DNA of 64,000 nt from JANXLS01 sp038227045. GTDB taxonomy: Bacteria; Planctomycetota; SZUA-567; H5-PLA8. The first letter of the stretch is position 1. Each line of letters opens with the position of its first letter. The translations under genes were made by a program, and so were the position numbers. The stretch is taken from positions 1 through 64,000 of the forward strand of contig JBBRQD010000003.1 in the NCBI GenBank assembly GCA_038227045.1, given 5' to 3'. This document shows, piece after piece, positions 7,838-17,175 of the stretch. The notes beneath the pieces were generated by a model. The model did not search any database and was not told the DNA's origin. It saw only the letters and a program-made list of their open reading frames with translations.

Positions 7838-9235
7838 ATGATCAACGCCAATCCCAACGATCTTCTCCGCACCCTGCCGGCAGTCCAGGTATTGCTGGAC
7901 GACGCTGCAATCAAATCGCTCGAAGTGCAATTCGGGCGCGACGCCGTGCTCGCCGCGGCGCGCGAGACACTGGCCGATTTGCGCGCCGATATACTCGCCG
8001 CAAATTATTCTGGAAGCGATCCGCGCGCGGAAGCCGTCGCGCGCGTTCGGGCGCGCATTGAGAAAAAATGTTCCGGCGGCGTGCGGCGCGTGATCAACGC
8101 GACCGGCGTGATTCTGCATACCGGTCTCGGCCGCGCGGTGCTGCCGCCCGCGGCGATTCAGGAAATCGTCCGCGAACTCTCCGGTTACGCCGCCGTCGAA
8201 GTCGACATCGATTCCGGCAAGCGCGGCCACCGCGACGACGCCACGCGCGAATGGGTCACGACGCTGCTGGGCTGCGAACACGCCACCGTCGTCAACAACA
8301 ATGCAGCCGCGACGATGCTGGCGCTCGCCGCCATCGCGCGCGGAAAAGAGGTGATCGTCAGCCGCGGGCAGCTCGTCGAAATCGGCGGCTCGTTTCGCGT
8401 GCCCGACGTGATGCGCGAGAGCGGTTGCACGCTCGTCGAAGTGGGCACGACCAACCGCACCTACGTCAGCGATTACGAAGCCGCGATCACGCCCCAAACG
8501 GCCGCGTTGATGATCGTCCACACCAGCAATTTTCGCATCGTCGGCTTCACCGAGGAACCCAGCATCGCCGAGGTCGCGGCGCTGGCGAAGAAACACAATC
8601 TGCCGCTCATCCACGACATCGGCTCCGGTGCGCTGCTGGCGGATTTGGCGCCCGAATTGAAAGAAGAGCCGGTCGTCAAAACGTCGCTCGACGACGGCGC
8701 GGACTTGGTGCTGTTTTCAGCGGACAAAATCCTCGGCGGACCCCAAGGCGGCATCGCCGCGGGCCGAAAAGATCTCGTCGAAAAAATGCGCCGCCATCCG
8801 CTGTACCGCGCCTTCCGCGTGGACAAGACGACGCTGCGCGCGCTCGAAACCACGCTGCGCCTGTATCTCGATTCCGAACGGCGCGCAAAGGAAATTCCCA
8901 CGCTGCGGATGTTGCGCAAACCGCTCGCCGAAATCGGCGCCGAGGCGGCTGCGCTGGCGACGCGCCTGAGTCGCGCGCTTCCGGGGCTGGAGGCGCTCTG
9001 CCTCGAGGATTCGTCGCGCCTCGGTTCGGGCAGCCTCCCCGAGCGCAACATTCCGACGCGCGTGGTCGCATTGCGTCATCCGAAAATTTCGGCGGACGAC
9101 CTCGGCGCAAAACTGCGCGCGAACAAGCCGCCGATATTCACGCGCATTCAGGACGGCCGCGTGCTGCTCGACCCGCGCACGCTACAGGAGGGTGACGCTG
9201 ACGAGCTTGAGAAGGCGCTTAGCGTGTTGGCGTAA
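7838..9235 (+). CDS. selA: L-seryl-tRNA(Sec) selenium transferase
   Basis: PLP enzyme that converts Ser-tRNA(Sec) to Sec-tRNA(Sec) using selenophosphate, giving selenocysteine. The 465-residue protein is of normal length and has the family hallmarks RRVINATGVILHTGLGRAVLP near residue 85, the tRNA-contacting N-terminal helical region and the PLP lysine Lys297 within FSADKILGGPQGG (E. coli uses Lys295). The ATG at 7838 is preferred over a TTG 36 bases upstream because the family begins close to here. No selB, selC or selD was seen in the window, so the rest of the pathway must lie elsewhere. Confidence 0.95.
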   Translation: MINANPNDLLRTLPAVQVLLDDAAIKSLEVQFGRDAVLAAARETLADLRADILAANYSGSDPRAEAVARVRARIEKKCSGGVRRVINATGVILHTGLGRAVLPPAAIQEIVRELSGYAAVEVDIDSGKRGHRDDATREWVTTLLGCEHATVVNNNAAATMLALAAIARGKEVIVSRGQLVEIGGSFRVPDVMRESGCTLVEVGTTNRTYVSDYEAAITPQTAALMIVHTSNFRIVGFTEEPSIAEVAALAKKHNLPLIHDIGSGALLADLAPELKEEPVVKTSLDDGADLVLFSADKILGGPQGGIAAGRKDLVEKMRRHPLYRAFRVDKTTLRALETTLRLYLDSERRAKEIPTLRMLRKPLAEIGAEAAALATRLSRALPGLEALCLEDSSRLGSGSLPERNIPTRVVALRHPKISADDLGAKLRANKPPIFTRIQDGRVLLDPRTLQEGDADELEKALSVLA

Positions 9236-9332
9236 ATAGGATTTGAAATACCGGCAATCTCTTCCATGATGAGGCGATAAAGCGCTTGCGATACTATAAC
9301 GCAAGTCGCTCTTAATTTAAGGTGCTTAAAAA

Positions 9333-10574
9333 ATGACGATCGACTCCGAATACCTCTTGTCCCGCTTTGTGTCTTACGTTCAAATCGACACGCAGAGCGA
9401 TCACCATTCGCTAACCACGCCGAGCACTCCGGGCCAATGGAACTTGATCCGTCAGCTCGAAAAGGAACTTCATGAATTGGGTTTGGCGGACGTGAGCGTG
9501 ACGCCGTTTGGTTTCGTCCTCGCCACCGTGCCTGCCACCACAACTAAAGCGAACGTTCCGTGCGTCGCGTTTCTGGCGCACGTGGACACGTCCGACAGTT
9601 GCCCTGGAAACGCCAAGCCAATCGTCCACCGAAAGTACGACGGCAAACCCATCGTGCTGCCCGACGATCCATCGCAAATATTGAATCCCGATACGATCCC
9701 GTACCTCAAGGACAAGATCGGCGAGGATCTCATCACCGCGTCGGGTACGACGCTCTTGGGCGCAGACGATAAATCCGGCATCGCGATCATCATGGCCGCG
9801 GTGCGTTATTTGACGCAGCATCCCGAAATTTCGCACGGTAAAATACGCGTCTGTTTCAATCCCGACGAGGAGATCGGCCGCGGCACCGAAAAGCTCGCGC
9901 TCGACGAATTGGGTGCCGACGTGGCCTACACGCTCGACTCGGAAAATCCCGGTGAGATCGATTACGAATCGTTCAGCGCGGACCGCGCCGTCGTCACCAT
10001 CTACGGCGTGGCGGCGCATCCGGGCAGCGCAAAAGGCGTGATGGTCAACGCGATGCGCATCGCGGCTGAATTCATCGACGCCTTGCCCCCGGCCATTTCG
10101 CCGGAACGAACCAGCGGGCGGGAGGGATTCATCCATCCAGTTGAAATCTCAGGAACCGCCGAACACGTGCAAATCGAATTGATCCTGCGCGACTTCGAAC
10201 TCGACGGGCTCGAACAGAAACGCAAGCACCTGGAAGACTTGGTCGCACAACTGCGCGCAAAGGAATCGCGCGCGCAATTCGAATTGGAGATCAAGAAACA
10301 ATACCGCAACATGCGCTACTGGCTGGAAAAAGACATGCGCCCGGTCGAACACGCGATGGAAGCCGTGCGCCGCGCCGGACTGACACCCACGACGGAACCA
10401 ATCCGCGGCGGCACCGACGGTTCGCGCCTCACCGAACGCGGTCTCCCCACGCCGAACATTTTCACCGGCTTTCACAACTACCACAGCGAGAAGGAATGGG
10501 TGAGCCTGCAAGACATGTGCAAAGCCGCCGAAACACTCGTCCTGCTCACCCAGCTATGGGAAGAACGTGCGTGA
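9333..10574 (+). CDS. pepT: Peptidase T (tripeptide aminopeptidase, M20B)
   Basis: Cytosolic dizinc aminopeptidase that removes the N-terminal residue of tripeptides. The 413-residue length is typical. The metal and catalytic residues are visible: His83 in AFLAHVDTSD, Asp145 in LLGADDKSGI, Glu179/Glu180 in FNPDEEIGRG, Asp202 in YTLDSENPG and a late His in GFHNYHSEKEW. AAGG lies about nine bases before the ATG. It has its own gene unit and is followed by a long inverted repeat. Confidence 0.96.
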   Translation: MTIDSEYLLSRFVSYVQIDTQSDHHSLTTPSTPGQWNLIRQLEKELHELGLADVSVTPFGFVLATVPATTTKANVPCVAFLAHVDTSDSCPGNAKPIVHRKYDGKPIVLPDDPSQILNPDTIPYLKDKIGEDLITASGTTLLGADDKSGIAIIMAAVRYLTQHPEISHGKIRVCFNPDEEIGRGTEKLALDELGADVAYTLDSENPGEIDYESFSADRAVVTIYGVAAHPGSAKGVMVNAMRIAAEFIDALPPAISPERTSGREGFIHPVEISGTAEHVQIELILRDFELDGLEQKRKHLEDLVAQLRAKESRAQFELEIKKQYRNMRYWLEKDMRPVEHAMEAVRRAGLTPTTEPIRGGTDGSRLTERGLPTPNIFTGFHNYHSEKEWVSLQDMCKAAETLVLLTQLWEERA

Positions 10575-10579
10575 TGATG

Positions 10580-10764
10580 AACAGCGAAAAAAGCGTTTAA
10601 CATCGAATCTCGCGGATCGTCGCGAATACACGCGGATAAATTTCAATTGGTTTAGATGGCGTGGATAAAGCCATACGGCTGGCCTCACCGATGACACATT
10701 CCACCCAAAATTAATCGCGAAGATCCGCGAGATTCGATGTTTAAAAAGCCGTTTCTTCGCTGTT
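10580..10764. repeat. Long inverted repeat between pepT and lnt
   Basis: Outer arms of about 48-54 bases pair almost fully: the left arm begins AACAGCGAAAAAAGCG (10580) and the right arm, read in reverse complement from 10764, begins AACAGCGAAGAAACGG. Both arms share CATCGAATCTCGCGGATC. The roughly 85-base centre carries further CGCG-rich text. No gene or transposase is inside. It may be a small MITE-like or REP-composite element. Confidence 0.8.
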
Positions 10765-10786
10765 AAAATCCGAGGCTCAATTCGCG

Positions 10787-12418
10787 GTGATTTTCCTTTC
10801 GCTAACCATCTGTGCCATCAGCGGCTTATTCGCGGCGCTGCCCTTCAGGGACATGGAGTCCTCGTTCCCGGTGTGGTTCGCGTTCGCCCCCGTATTTTGG
10901 CTGGTGGCCGGCGCCAAAACGAAAAAGAGCGCCGCGCTGCACGCGTTTGTGTTTGCAATGGTGTGGACCTCGCGCTCGTTCACCTTTATGTGGGGCTGCG
11001 CATTCGAAGGCGCGATTGCGCTGTCGATCTATACATCTTGCATTTACACACTGTCACTGCTGTGCGTCCGGCGCCTGGCGCAGGAGGGCGGGGGGGCTGC
11101 AATTTTTGGCGTGGCGTCGGTCTGGGCGCTCACCGAGATTTTGCGCTCCGTCGTGCCGATCCTTTATTTTCCCTGGCTGTTGCTCGGCCACGCGCTGCTC
11201 AACAACGCGCCGTTGCGGCAGGAAGCGGACCTTTTGGGCGTGTACGGTTTGAGTTTTGTCGTCGCGGCGTTCAACGCGCTGCTGGCGTTCGCGCTTCCGT
11301 CCGCGCTTCCCAAGATGTATCGCGCGGCGCGGGATACCGGCGTCAAGAGCGCCTGGAAAAACGCGTGGCTGTTGATCGCGCTGCTGTGCGGATTGTATTC
11401 CTACGGGATCGAACGCATTCACCGCATCGCGCCGCATTTGAGGCCGGGATCGGCCATCGCGCTGGTCCAGGGGAATGTCAAAACGAAGCTCGGCCGCACC
11501 ATCGAAATGCTCGATGAACAGTATGTGAGGCACATTGAATTGCATCGCAAAGCCGTGGCTGAAACGACCGCAGCGGAAGGCGCGCCGCCGGTGCTGATCT
11601 GCTGGGCCGAGACGATGGTGCCGCGCGAATTTAACTTGCCGGAGACGGGCGATAAATTCAAAGCGGAGGTAAAACGCACCGGAATCCCCACGCTTTTCGG
11701 ATCGAATTTCATGGAACTCGAGGATCTTTCCAAAAATGTGGAAGATCGCCGCGTTCACAACACCGCCTACTTGCTGGATGGAAATGGCAGCGAAGTCCTG
11801 CATTATTTCAAACGCCGACTCGTCGCGTTCGGCGAATACATTCCCGGCGGGCGCGACTACCCGTTCCTGCAGATTCTCCGCTCGGTCACGCGCGACCAAT
11901 ACGTTCCCGGTACGGCACCGTCGCCCATCGGAGAAATTGGCGGCTATCGTTTCGCCTTGAATATGTGCGTCGAAGACATCCACCCGTGCATCGCGCGCGA
12001 GAGTGCCTACGGCGGCGCGGATACGCTGATTAATTTGACCAACGACGGCTGGTTTTACGGCACCTACGGCCCGCGCGCGCATGTGCTGGCCGCCGCATGG
12101 CGCTCAATCGAAACTCGCCGGCCGCTGCTGCGCGTGACCAACACAGGCCGCACGGTTGTGGTCAATCCATTGGGTGAAATTACGCTGGCGCTGCCGCCGG
12201 AGACCGAAGCCGTGGGAAGCGTCAAATTGCAGCGCATCGACGGCGGCGGCGCGAACATCGTCACCCCCTATATGCGCCTGGGCGAATTCTGGACAGCGGC
12301 GATTTTCATGCTCATTCTGGGAATCAGTCTGTGGCTCAAAGAGCCGCGACCGCAAGGGAGCGGCCCAACTGAATTCAACACGTCAGCCGGAATTGTAAAT
12401 GAAATCGACGCCGGATGA
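10787..12418 (+). CDS. lnt: Apolipoprotein N-acyltransferase
   Basis: Inner-membrane enzyme adding the third acyl chain to the N-terminal Cys of lipoproteins, the last maturation step before sorting to the outer membrane. The 543-residue protein has about six N-terminal membrane spans (residues 1-205) followed by a periplasmic nitrilase-type domain and a final span near residues 505-525. The catalytic triad is visible: Glu275 (CWAETMVP), Lys342 (HYFKRRLVAFGEYIP) and Cys394 (LNMCVEDIHP). The start is GTG. Its presence supports a diderm cell; a lipobox protein is encoded at 52948-53607. Confidence 0.95.
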   Translation: MIFLSLTICAISGLFAALPFRDMESSFPVWFAFAPVFWLVAGAKTKKSAALHAFVFAMVWTSRSFTFMWGCAFEGAIALSIYTSCIYTLSLLCVRRLAQEGGGAAIFGVASVWALTEILRSVVPILYFPWLLLGHALLNNAPLRQEADLLGVYGLSFVVAAFNALLAFALPSALPKMYRAARDTGVKSAWKNAWLLIALLCGLYSYGIERIHRIAPHLRPGSAIALVQGNVKTKLGRTIEMLDEQYVRHIELHRKAVAETTAAEGAPPVLICWAETMVPREFNLPETGDKFKAEVKRTGIPTLFGSNFMELEDLSKNVEDRRVHNTAYLLDGNGSEVLHYFKRRLVAFGEYIPGGRDYPFLQILRSVTRDQYVPGTAPSPIGEIGGYRFALNMCVEDIHPCIARESAYGGADTLINLTNDGWFYGTYGPRAHVLAAAWRSIETRRPLLRVTNTGRTVVVNPLGEITLALPPETEAVGSVKLQRIDGGGANIVTPYMRLGEFWTAAIFMLILGISLWLKEPRPQGSGPTEFNTSAGIVNEIDAG

Positions 12419-12502
12419 AGTCTAATGAATTGAGGTGAGCTTCCCGTTTAGCCGGTCCCTTAACGGCCGCGATTCTTTTTTAAGTGAGTTCTGGATTTTC
12501 CG

Positions 12503-13843
12503 ATGCATCTGCGTTTCACGCTATCGATTCTCGCGCTGCTCACCGCCATGCTCCCCGCCGGCGAGAAAGCGCCCGAACCTCTCGCGATCAAAGCCGTTAA
12601 AACGTGGAGCGATCTTGCGAAACAACCTGCTGTCCCCTTAAACAGAAATGCCACCGCGCACTTCGGAGTCCAGGCAGTGCGCGCGCCGCGCTACGGCAGC
12701 GTGATGATTTATTGCATGACCGAGGCGTTCGATCCGGAAGATGAAGGCGACGCGCACGACGACGATAAATTCGGACCATTCAAATTGAACGTGCACCATC
12801 CTGGGGAGCTGGCGAAATCCGTCGAGGCTCTGAAAAAAAATGTTCGGCACGCGCCGGGAAAAAGGGATTACGGGCGGCTCGTGTTCGCTCAGGTCGTTGC
12901 GCTTGGCGAAATCGGCACGCATACCGTCGACGTCAAAAACGCGAACGGCGCTATCGTCGCGTCCGTCAAAATCGAATGCGTCGACGCGCCGTTTCATCCA
13001 TGGTCCACGCTCGTCGAACCGGACGAAGAGGAAGAGCAGGACGACAATGATGAAGGGGGCCGCATTCCCGTTCGCTCGCTTCAAACCGCGCCAGGCCACG
13101 CCAGCCTGCCGAAATTGCGCGGTGGCGCGCCGATTCTCTACTGGCTTGCCAGCGGTGTGCGCGGGCCGCGAAAATTTGACGAAGCAGATCCGCTTCCCAT
13201 TTTGCCGGAAGCCGTCGCCCACGATTCCGCCGGGCTGACTCCGGCGCAGAAAACGCAGGCCGAGCGGGCGGTCGCCGGTTTGGGCAGCGACGATTTCGAC
13301 ACGCGTTTATCCGCGTCCGCTGCGTTGCTCGCGCTTGGACCTTCTGCGCATGGACTGTTGAATCAATCCGCGCGTCAAACCGCCGATGCGGAAACGCTGA
13401 TCCGCCTGCGCGTCATTATCGCTCAAATTGACGGCCCGTTTCACATCGAATTGGACGGCCTGAATCTTCTGGTTAAGTCAAAACTTCCCTTTGAAGGAAC
13501 CCATTTTGAAGATCGTTTTCTGATGCGCTGGTGGGTGAACGGCAGGCCCGTCAGCCCGAACAAGGAACTCGATGAACTCCGCTTGTCGACCCAAGGCGGA
13601 GCGGAGGCATGCAAGCGCGCCCGGTTCAAACTGAAATTCGATCACGTCGCGCTGGGTGCAAAGGCCGGCGATAAAATCGGCTTGCAGATGCTGTTCTGCC
13701 CCGACGGCACGCAAGGCGCGGGTCCGCGAATAGAAGAAAAAACAGTGGAAGAGATCGAGCAAAAAAAGGAAGACGAATCCGCCGAAGAATACCCCGACCG
13801 CTTTCCGGCACTGTCCAATCGAATCGAATTCATCGCGCCGTAA
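12503..13843 (+). CDS. Secreted protein with HEAT-like segment, function unknown
   Basis: I do not recognise the whole 446-residue protein. It has a short signal peptide (MHLRFTLSILALLTAMLPAG). The N-terminal 150 residues look like a beta-sandwich, followed by an acidic linker (EEEEQDDNDEGG near residue 180). Residues about 255-310 (GLGSDDFDTRLSASAALLAL) match the two-helix HEAT-type repeat common in planctomycete secreted proteins. The C-terminal part is again beta-rich and the tail is charged. The ribosome site is weak. It follows lnt by 84 bases and is probably exported; a role in binding or scaffolding is a guess. Confidence 0.7.
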   Translation: MHLRFTLSILALLTAMLPAGEKAPEPLAIKAVKTWSDLAKQPAVPLNRNATAHFGVQAVRAPRYGSVMIYCMTEAFDPEDEGDAHDDDKFGPFKLNVHHPGELAKSVEALKKNVRHAPGKRDYGRLVFAQVVALGEIGTHTVDVKNANGAIVASVKIECVDAPFHPWSTLVEPDEEEEQDDNDEGGRIPVRSLQTAPGHASLPKLRGGAPILYWLASGVRGPRKFDEADPLPILPEAVAHDSAGLTPAQKTQAERAVAGLGSDDFDTRLSASAALLALGPSAHGLLNQSARQTADAETLIRLRVIIAQIDGPFHIELDGLNLLVKSKLPFEGTHFEDRFLMRWWVNGRPVSPNKELDELRLSTQGGAEACKRARFKLKFDHVALGAKAGDKIGLQMLFCPDGTQGAGPRIEEKTVEEIEQKKEDESAEEYPDRFPALSNRIEFIAP

Positions 13844-13866
13844 AAGCCGGCGGGCGGCTCTTAGAC

Positions 13867-14907
13867 CTATTTGCCCAACGCCAGACGAATGCCGTTGTAG
13901 CGCGGCAGTTCGGGAATGGCGAAGAATCGTGTTTGGGCGTCGTGGACGTCGTACGCCACGCGCCGGAAGTACACTTTTGGCGTCAACAGAACCATGGTTT
14001 CCCGGGCGCGCTGCAATTCGGTATCTTGCTCGCTGCGCGTCTCCTCGTCATGATAAGCGCCCTTCTCATCCGGTTGCTCCGGCGTGGCCTTCGTTGTCGT
14101 TGTCGGCGGCGGCGGAGTCGGTACCGGCGGTGATGCCGGCGGCACACGAGCCAGGATAATTGTGGCGTCGAGCGAATGCGCGGCGACCACGCAATTCGAT
14201 GTTCCCGAAGATGTCTCTTTTGGGGGATCGTATTCGAAAATTACGTAGCACGCTTCGGGGTGGCCGTCACGCGGCTGGCCGACGGAACCCACATTGACAA
14301 TGGTCTTGAATCCTGGCCGGATCAAACTCTTGTAGTCGGGGAGTTCCTCCGGCGTCCACCATTTGTAGTCCTCGGCCACGATGCCCGGGCGGTGAGAATG
14401 GCCGCAGAAACACAGCCAGTCGACATCGGCCATAATCTCGCTGCCAATGTGGGTCGGCCCTCCGCAGGAGACGTCGAAATCTTCTTTCAAAATGTATTCG
14501 TGAATCGGATCCCGCGGCGACGCATGGACATAGCGGATATTTTTTTCAATTTTCGAAGGCGCAAGACTCTTTAACCATTCCCAGCGTTCCTGCGCGCCGG
14601 CATGTTCCGGCGATTCGGGACCAATCTTCGCCGGGTCGAGCAGCGTGCGCTGCCACACAATGGCATCGTACGCATTGCGGCTGAAGTTGACAGGCTGGAG
14701 ATAGATGGCTTCGTCGTGATTGCCCAGCAGTGTCCAGGCCGTTTCCGCGCGGACCCGCTCAATGCATTCGATCGGCTGGGGGCCGTAGCCGCAGATATCG
14801 CCGAGGCAGACGATGTCGTCCACGTGCTGGGTCCGAATATCCGCCAGTACGGCGTCCAGCGCGGGCAGGTTGCCGTGGATGTCGGAGATGATGGCGCGGC
14901 GGTGCAT
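13867..14907 (-). CDS. Calcineurin-like metallophosphoesterase
   Basis: A 346-residue protein with all dimetal phosphoesterase motifs: DIHGN near residue 9, CLGDICGYGP near residue 35, LLGNHDEA near residue 62 and FCGHSHRPG near residue 168, then NVGSVGQPRD. The family dephosphorylates small molecules or proteins; the substrate is unknown. Residues about 240-295 form a proline/threonine-rich low-complexity insert (PPASPPVPTPPPPTTTTK) and an acidic segment before the usual RRVAYD C-terminal motif, which is longer than in most relatives. It is convergent with the upstream HEAT-like gene, only 23 bases apart. No clear ribosome site was seen. Confidence 0.9.
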   Translation of the reverse strand: MHRRAIISDIHGNLPALDAVLADIRTQHVDDIVCLGDICGYGPQPIECIERVRAETAWTLLGNHDEAIYLQPVNFSRNAYDAIVWQRTLLDPAKIGPESPEHAGAQERWEWLKSLAPSKIEKNIRYVHASPRDPIHEYILKEDFDVSCGGPTHIGSEIMADVDWLCFCGHSHRPGIVAEDYKWWTPEELPDYKSLIRPGFKTIVNVGSVGQPRDGHPEACYVIFEYDPPKETSSGTSNCVVAAHSLDATIILARVPPASPPVPTPPPPTTTTKATPEQPDEKGAYHDEETRSEQDTELQRARETMVLLTPKVYFRRVAYDVHDAQTRFFAIPELPRYNGIRLALGK

Positions 14908-14991
14908 TCGATAGTTAGCGAGGGGGGTGGTTTAAGAAAACAAACAGGTCACAATCCATCATTTTATCCTGCCGGCGCGAAAAGTAAACTT

Positions 14992-15762
14992 CTAATGAAC
15001 GCTGCGCCCGCCGTCCACGCACAGAATCTGCCCCGTGACAAACGGAGCGGCCAGCAAGTACAACACGGCTTCCACGACGTCGCTCGGCGAGCCGATTTTT
15101 TTCAGCGGAATTTTCGACCGCAGAGCCGACAGTGTTTCCGCGCTCGATCCTTCCGGCGGAAGCACGCTGCCGGGAGCGATGGCGTTGACGCGGACTTCGG
15201 GCGCAAACAGTTTTGCCAAACCCTGTGTCAGCGCGATCACGCCGGCTTTGCTGATCGAATACGGCACGTGCGTTTTCCACGCCCTCAATCCCGAGAGGCA
15301 CGCGATGTTGAGAATCGCACCGCCGCTCCCTCCAGCTTCGCCGCGCTGTTTCATCTTCCGGCCGATCTCCGAACTCAAAATGTAAGGCGCCTTGAGATTG
15401 ATCGCGTAATAGACGTCGAGTTGGGCTTCGGTGAGTTCCGCGAGCGGCGTCGGTCCAAACACCGCGGCGTTGTTCACCAGAATGTCCACGCCACCGAACA
15501 CATTCTCGGCGGCTCGCGCCAGCTTTCGAACCTCGGCACCCTTTGAAAGATCGGCGCGCAACACGGCCGCTTCACGGCCGCTCTCGCGGATGCGCCGCGC
15601 CAGATTCGCGGCGTCTCGTCGCGATGCATTGCAATGCAGAATCATCCGGCAGCCTTGGTTCGACAGAGCTTCGGCGATCGCGCGTCCCAACCGTACGCCC
15701 GCGCCGGTCACGAGCGCTGTTTTTCCAGCCAATGAATACGTGGAACCGGCAGGGGCCGTCAT
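14992..15762 (-). CDS. Short-chain dehydrogenase/reductase (FabG-like)
   Basis: NAD(P)-dependent oxidoreductase of 256 residues, the usual SDR length. It shows the Rossmann TGAGVRLGRAIAEAL motif near residue 19, NNAAVFG near residue 95, the catalytic Ser in NIACLSG and the YSISKAG Tyr-Lys pair near residue 170, and a C-terminal TGQILCVDGGRSVH. The GAGVRLGRA pattern and length resemble pteridine reductase-like or FabG-like members; the substrate cannot be told. It is in the same direction as the metallophosphoesterase, 84 bases apart. Confidence 0.9.
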   Translation of the reverse strand: MTAPAGSTYSLAGKTALVTGAGVRLGRAIAEALSNQGCRMILHCNASRRDAANLARRIRESGREAAVLRADLSKGAEVRKLARAAENVFGGVDILVNNAAVFGPTPLAELTEAQLDVYYAINLKAPYILSSEIGRKMKQRGEAGGSGGAILNIACLSGLRAWKTHVPYSISKAGVIALTQGLAKLFAPEVRVNAIAPGSVLPPEGSSAETLSALRSKIPLKKIGSPSDVVEAVLYLLAAPFVTGQILCVDGGRSVH

Positions 15763-15800
15763 GCGGAATGCCTTGGAGCGTCCACTTCGCGTACTCGCTC

Positions 15801-15830
15801 TTAAAATAAAAAGCGGGGGCGAGCCCCCGC
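15801..15830 (-). terminator. Rho-independent terminator after the PKD gene
   Basis: GCGGGGG (15813-15819) pairs with CCCCCGC (15824-15830) around a four-base loop. On the minus strand the stem is followed by TTTTTATTTTAA, giving a textbook terminator for the gene ending at 15907. Confidence 0.9.
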
Positions 15831-15906
15831 AAATGAAAACGGATTGTTCCTTTCCCTTATCGGCGTTTTTGCCGTTTACTTTAAAAGCGTCCGGTTCGCA
15901 CGCGCG

Positions 15907-17175
15907 TTACGGCTTGCTGCTGCGGCCCGAAATCGAGCCGAAAGCGCCGTTTGACGACACAGTCAGCGCCACGGTCGCAATTCCCGAGTACGAAACACCG
16001 GCAAAATAGGTCGCGACCTGGATGCTCCGGGTAAATGGCCCTTTCGACCCGGTGGTGTTAAATGCGTGCGGCGTAATGCCCTCCGTGTCGAATCCCTGGC
16101 TGGGAAGATTCATTGACGACATCTTCACGGTAACGATCGACGTGGTCGCCGCCAACGCCCGTGTCTGTCCTTTTTTCAGTCTCGGAAACTTGAATTTCAC
16201 GGATTTGAATGGGGACGGTAAGTCGATCACTCCGGTGCCATTGTTCGTCAAGGTGACTTTATCCACCACATTGCCGATGGCGATATCGACCATCTGTGTA
16301 TTCACATCGAAGCCCGCGGGAAGGGTCATTGTCCACGAGACGGACACAGTATCATCGGTTGAAGCCAGTACTCTGGGTCGCTGCGACATGGGCACCGTAT
16401 TGGCCGCGAAATTAAATTTTCCTTTCAGTGCCTTAAACTTCAGCTTTCGGTTTAGCAAGGGCAGGTCCACCACGTTGGGATCCATGTTTGAATCCGGCAA
16501 TTCAAAATTTGAAAAAACCAGTGTCTTGCGCAAATTGCCAATTGTGCTTCCCCCGGAATTGTTCGTGGAAGATAAAATAAAAATGTGTTTGAGGGGATCA
16601 GTATATTGGTGCAGCAAATCGGCACCCACTCGACCGCTCACGCCGTCGCCAAAATCAGTCTCGAACTCGCCGGTGGCACTCAGCAAAAAAAGAGGTGCGG
16701 TAACCGAAAGTGTCCCGTCGATAAACCCATCTTGCGCCTGTATCAGACTGAAGGAAAAATGATCGTCGGGGTTTTCATCCGCGGGATCGCCGCTGTTGAT
16801 TCCAATCGGTTTGGTTGCATCGGCTGGGTCTGGCGGATCGACGGCCTCGAAAAAATCGAAATCGCCGCCGGGCATATCGATGCCATTGTCGACCGACACC
16901 GAGACCGTGTAAAGATCCACACCCGTAAAAATGTGATCGATCATCGGGACGGACGTGACCACGGGTGCAGTGCCATCAGCGAAGTCCCAGGTGTACGTTG
17001 TCACTCCGTTCGTATTCGTTGCCGCGGCAAAAAAAGTAACCGTGGTATTGATCGGAAAGGCTTCTCCAAAACTGGATGTAATGGTGACATCAATAGCGCT
17101 CGCCTCGCAATTCAGCACCCATGCGGCCGCAACGACCGTAAAAAGTAAAAGCGTGTGTCTCATTCGGGTCTTCAT
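15907..17175 (-). CDS. Secreted PKD-domain protein with shared C-terminal domain
   Basis: Exported protein of 422 residues. A signal peptide covers about residues 1-27 (MRHTLLLFTVVAAAWVLNCE). Residues about 28-110 form a PKD-like beta-sandwich (YTWDFADGTAPVVTS), and a second DFGDGVSG near residue 175 hints at a degenerate PKD. The C-terminal 170 residues contain DDTVSVSWTMTLPAGF and SMNLPSQGFDTEGI and a basic end (GRSSKP), resembling the ends of the proteins at 24650-27922 and 48266-51202. AGGAG lies seven bases before the ATG. It has its own terminator and no adjacent partner except the FecR-domain gene upstream. Function is probably cell-surface; the ligand is unknown. Confidence 0.75.
   Translation of the reverse strand: MKTRMRHTLLLFTVVAAAWVLNCEASAIDVTITSSFGEAFPINTTVTFFAAATNTNGVTTYTWDFADGTAPVVTSVPMIDHIFTGVDLYTVSVSVDNGIDMPGGDFDFFEAVDPPDPADATKPIGINSGDPADENPDDHFSFSLIQAQDGFIDGTLSVTAPLFLLSATGEFETDFGDGVSGRVGADLLHQYTDPLKHIFILSSTNNSGGSTIGNLRKTLVFSNFELPDSNMDPNVVDLPLLNRKLKFKALKGKFNFAANTVPMSQRPRVLASTDDTVSVSWTMTLPAGFDVNTQMVDIAIGNVVDKVTLTNNGTGVIDLPSPFKSVKFKFPRLKKGQTRALAATTSIVTVKMSSMNLPSQGFDTEGITPHAFNTTGSKGPFTRSIQVATYFAGVSYSGIATVALTVSSNGAFGSISGRSSKP

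Noticed and set aside
11054..12082. 342-codon minus-strand frame inside lnt
   Set aside because: Antisense shadow; the plus-strand frame has the complete Glu-Lys-Cys catalytic set of Lnt.
15907..17175. c-di-GMP or other riboswitch upstream of the PKD gene
   Set aside because: The 314-base leader was read on the minus strand for GEMM-type conserved blocks and none was found.
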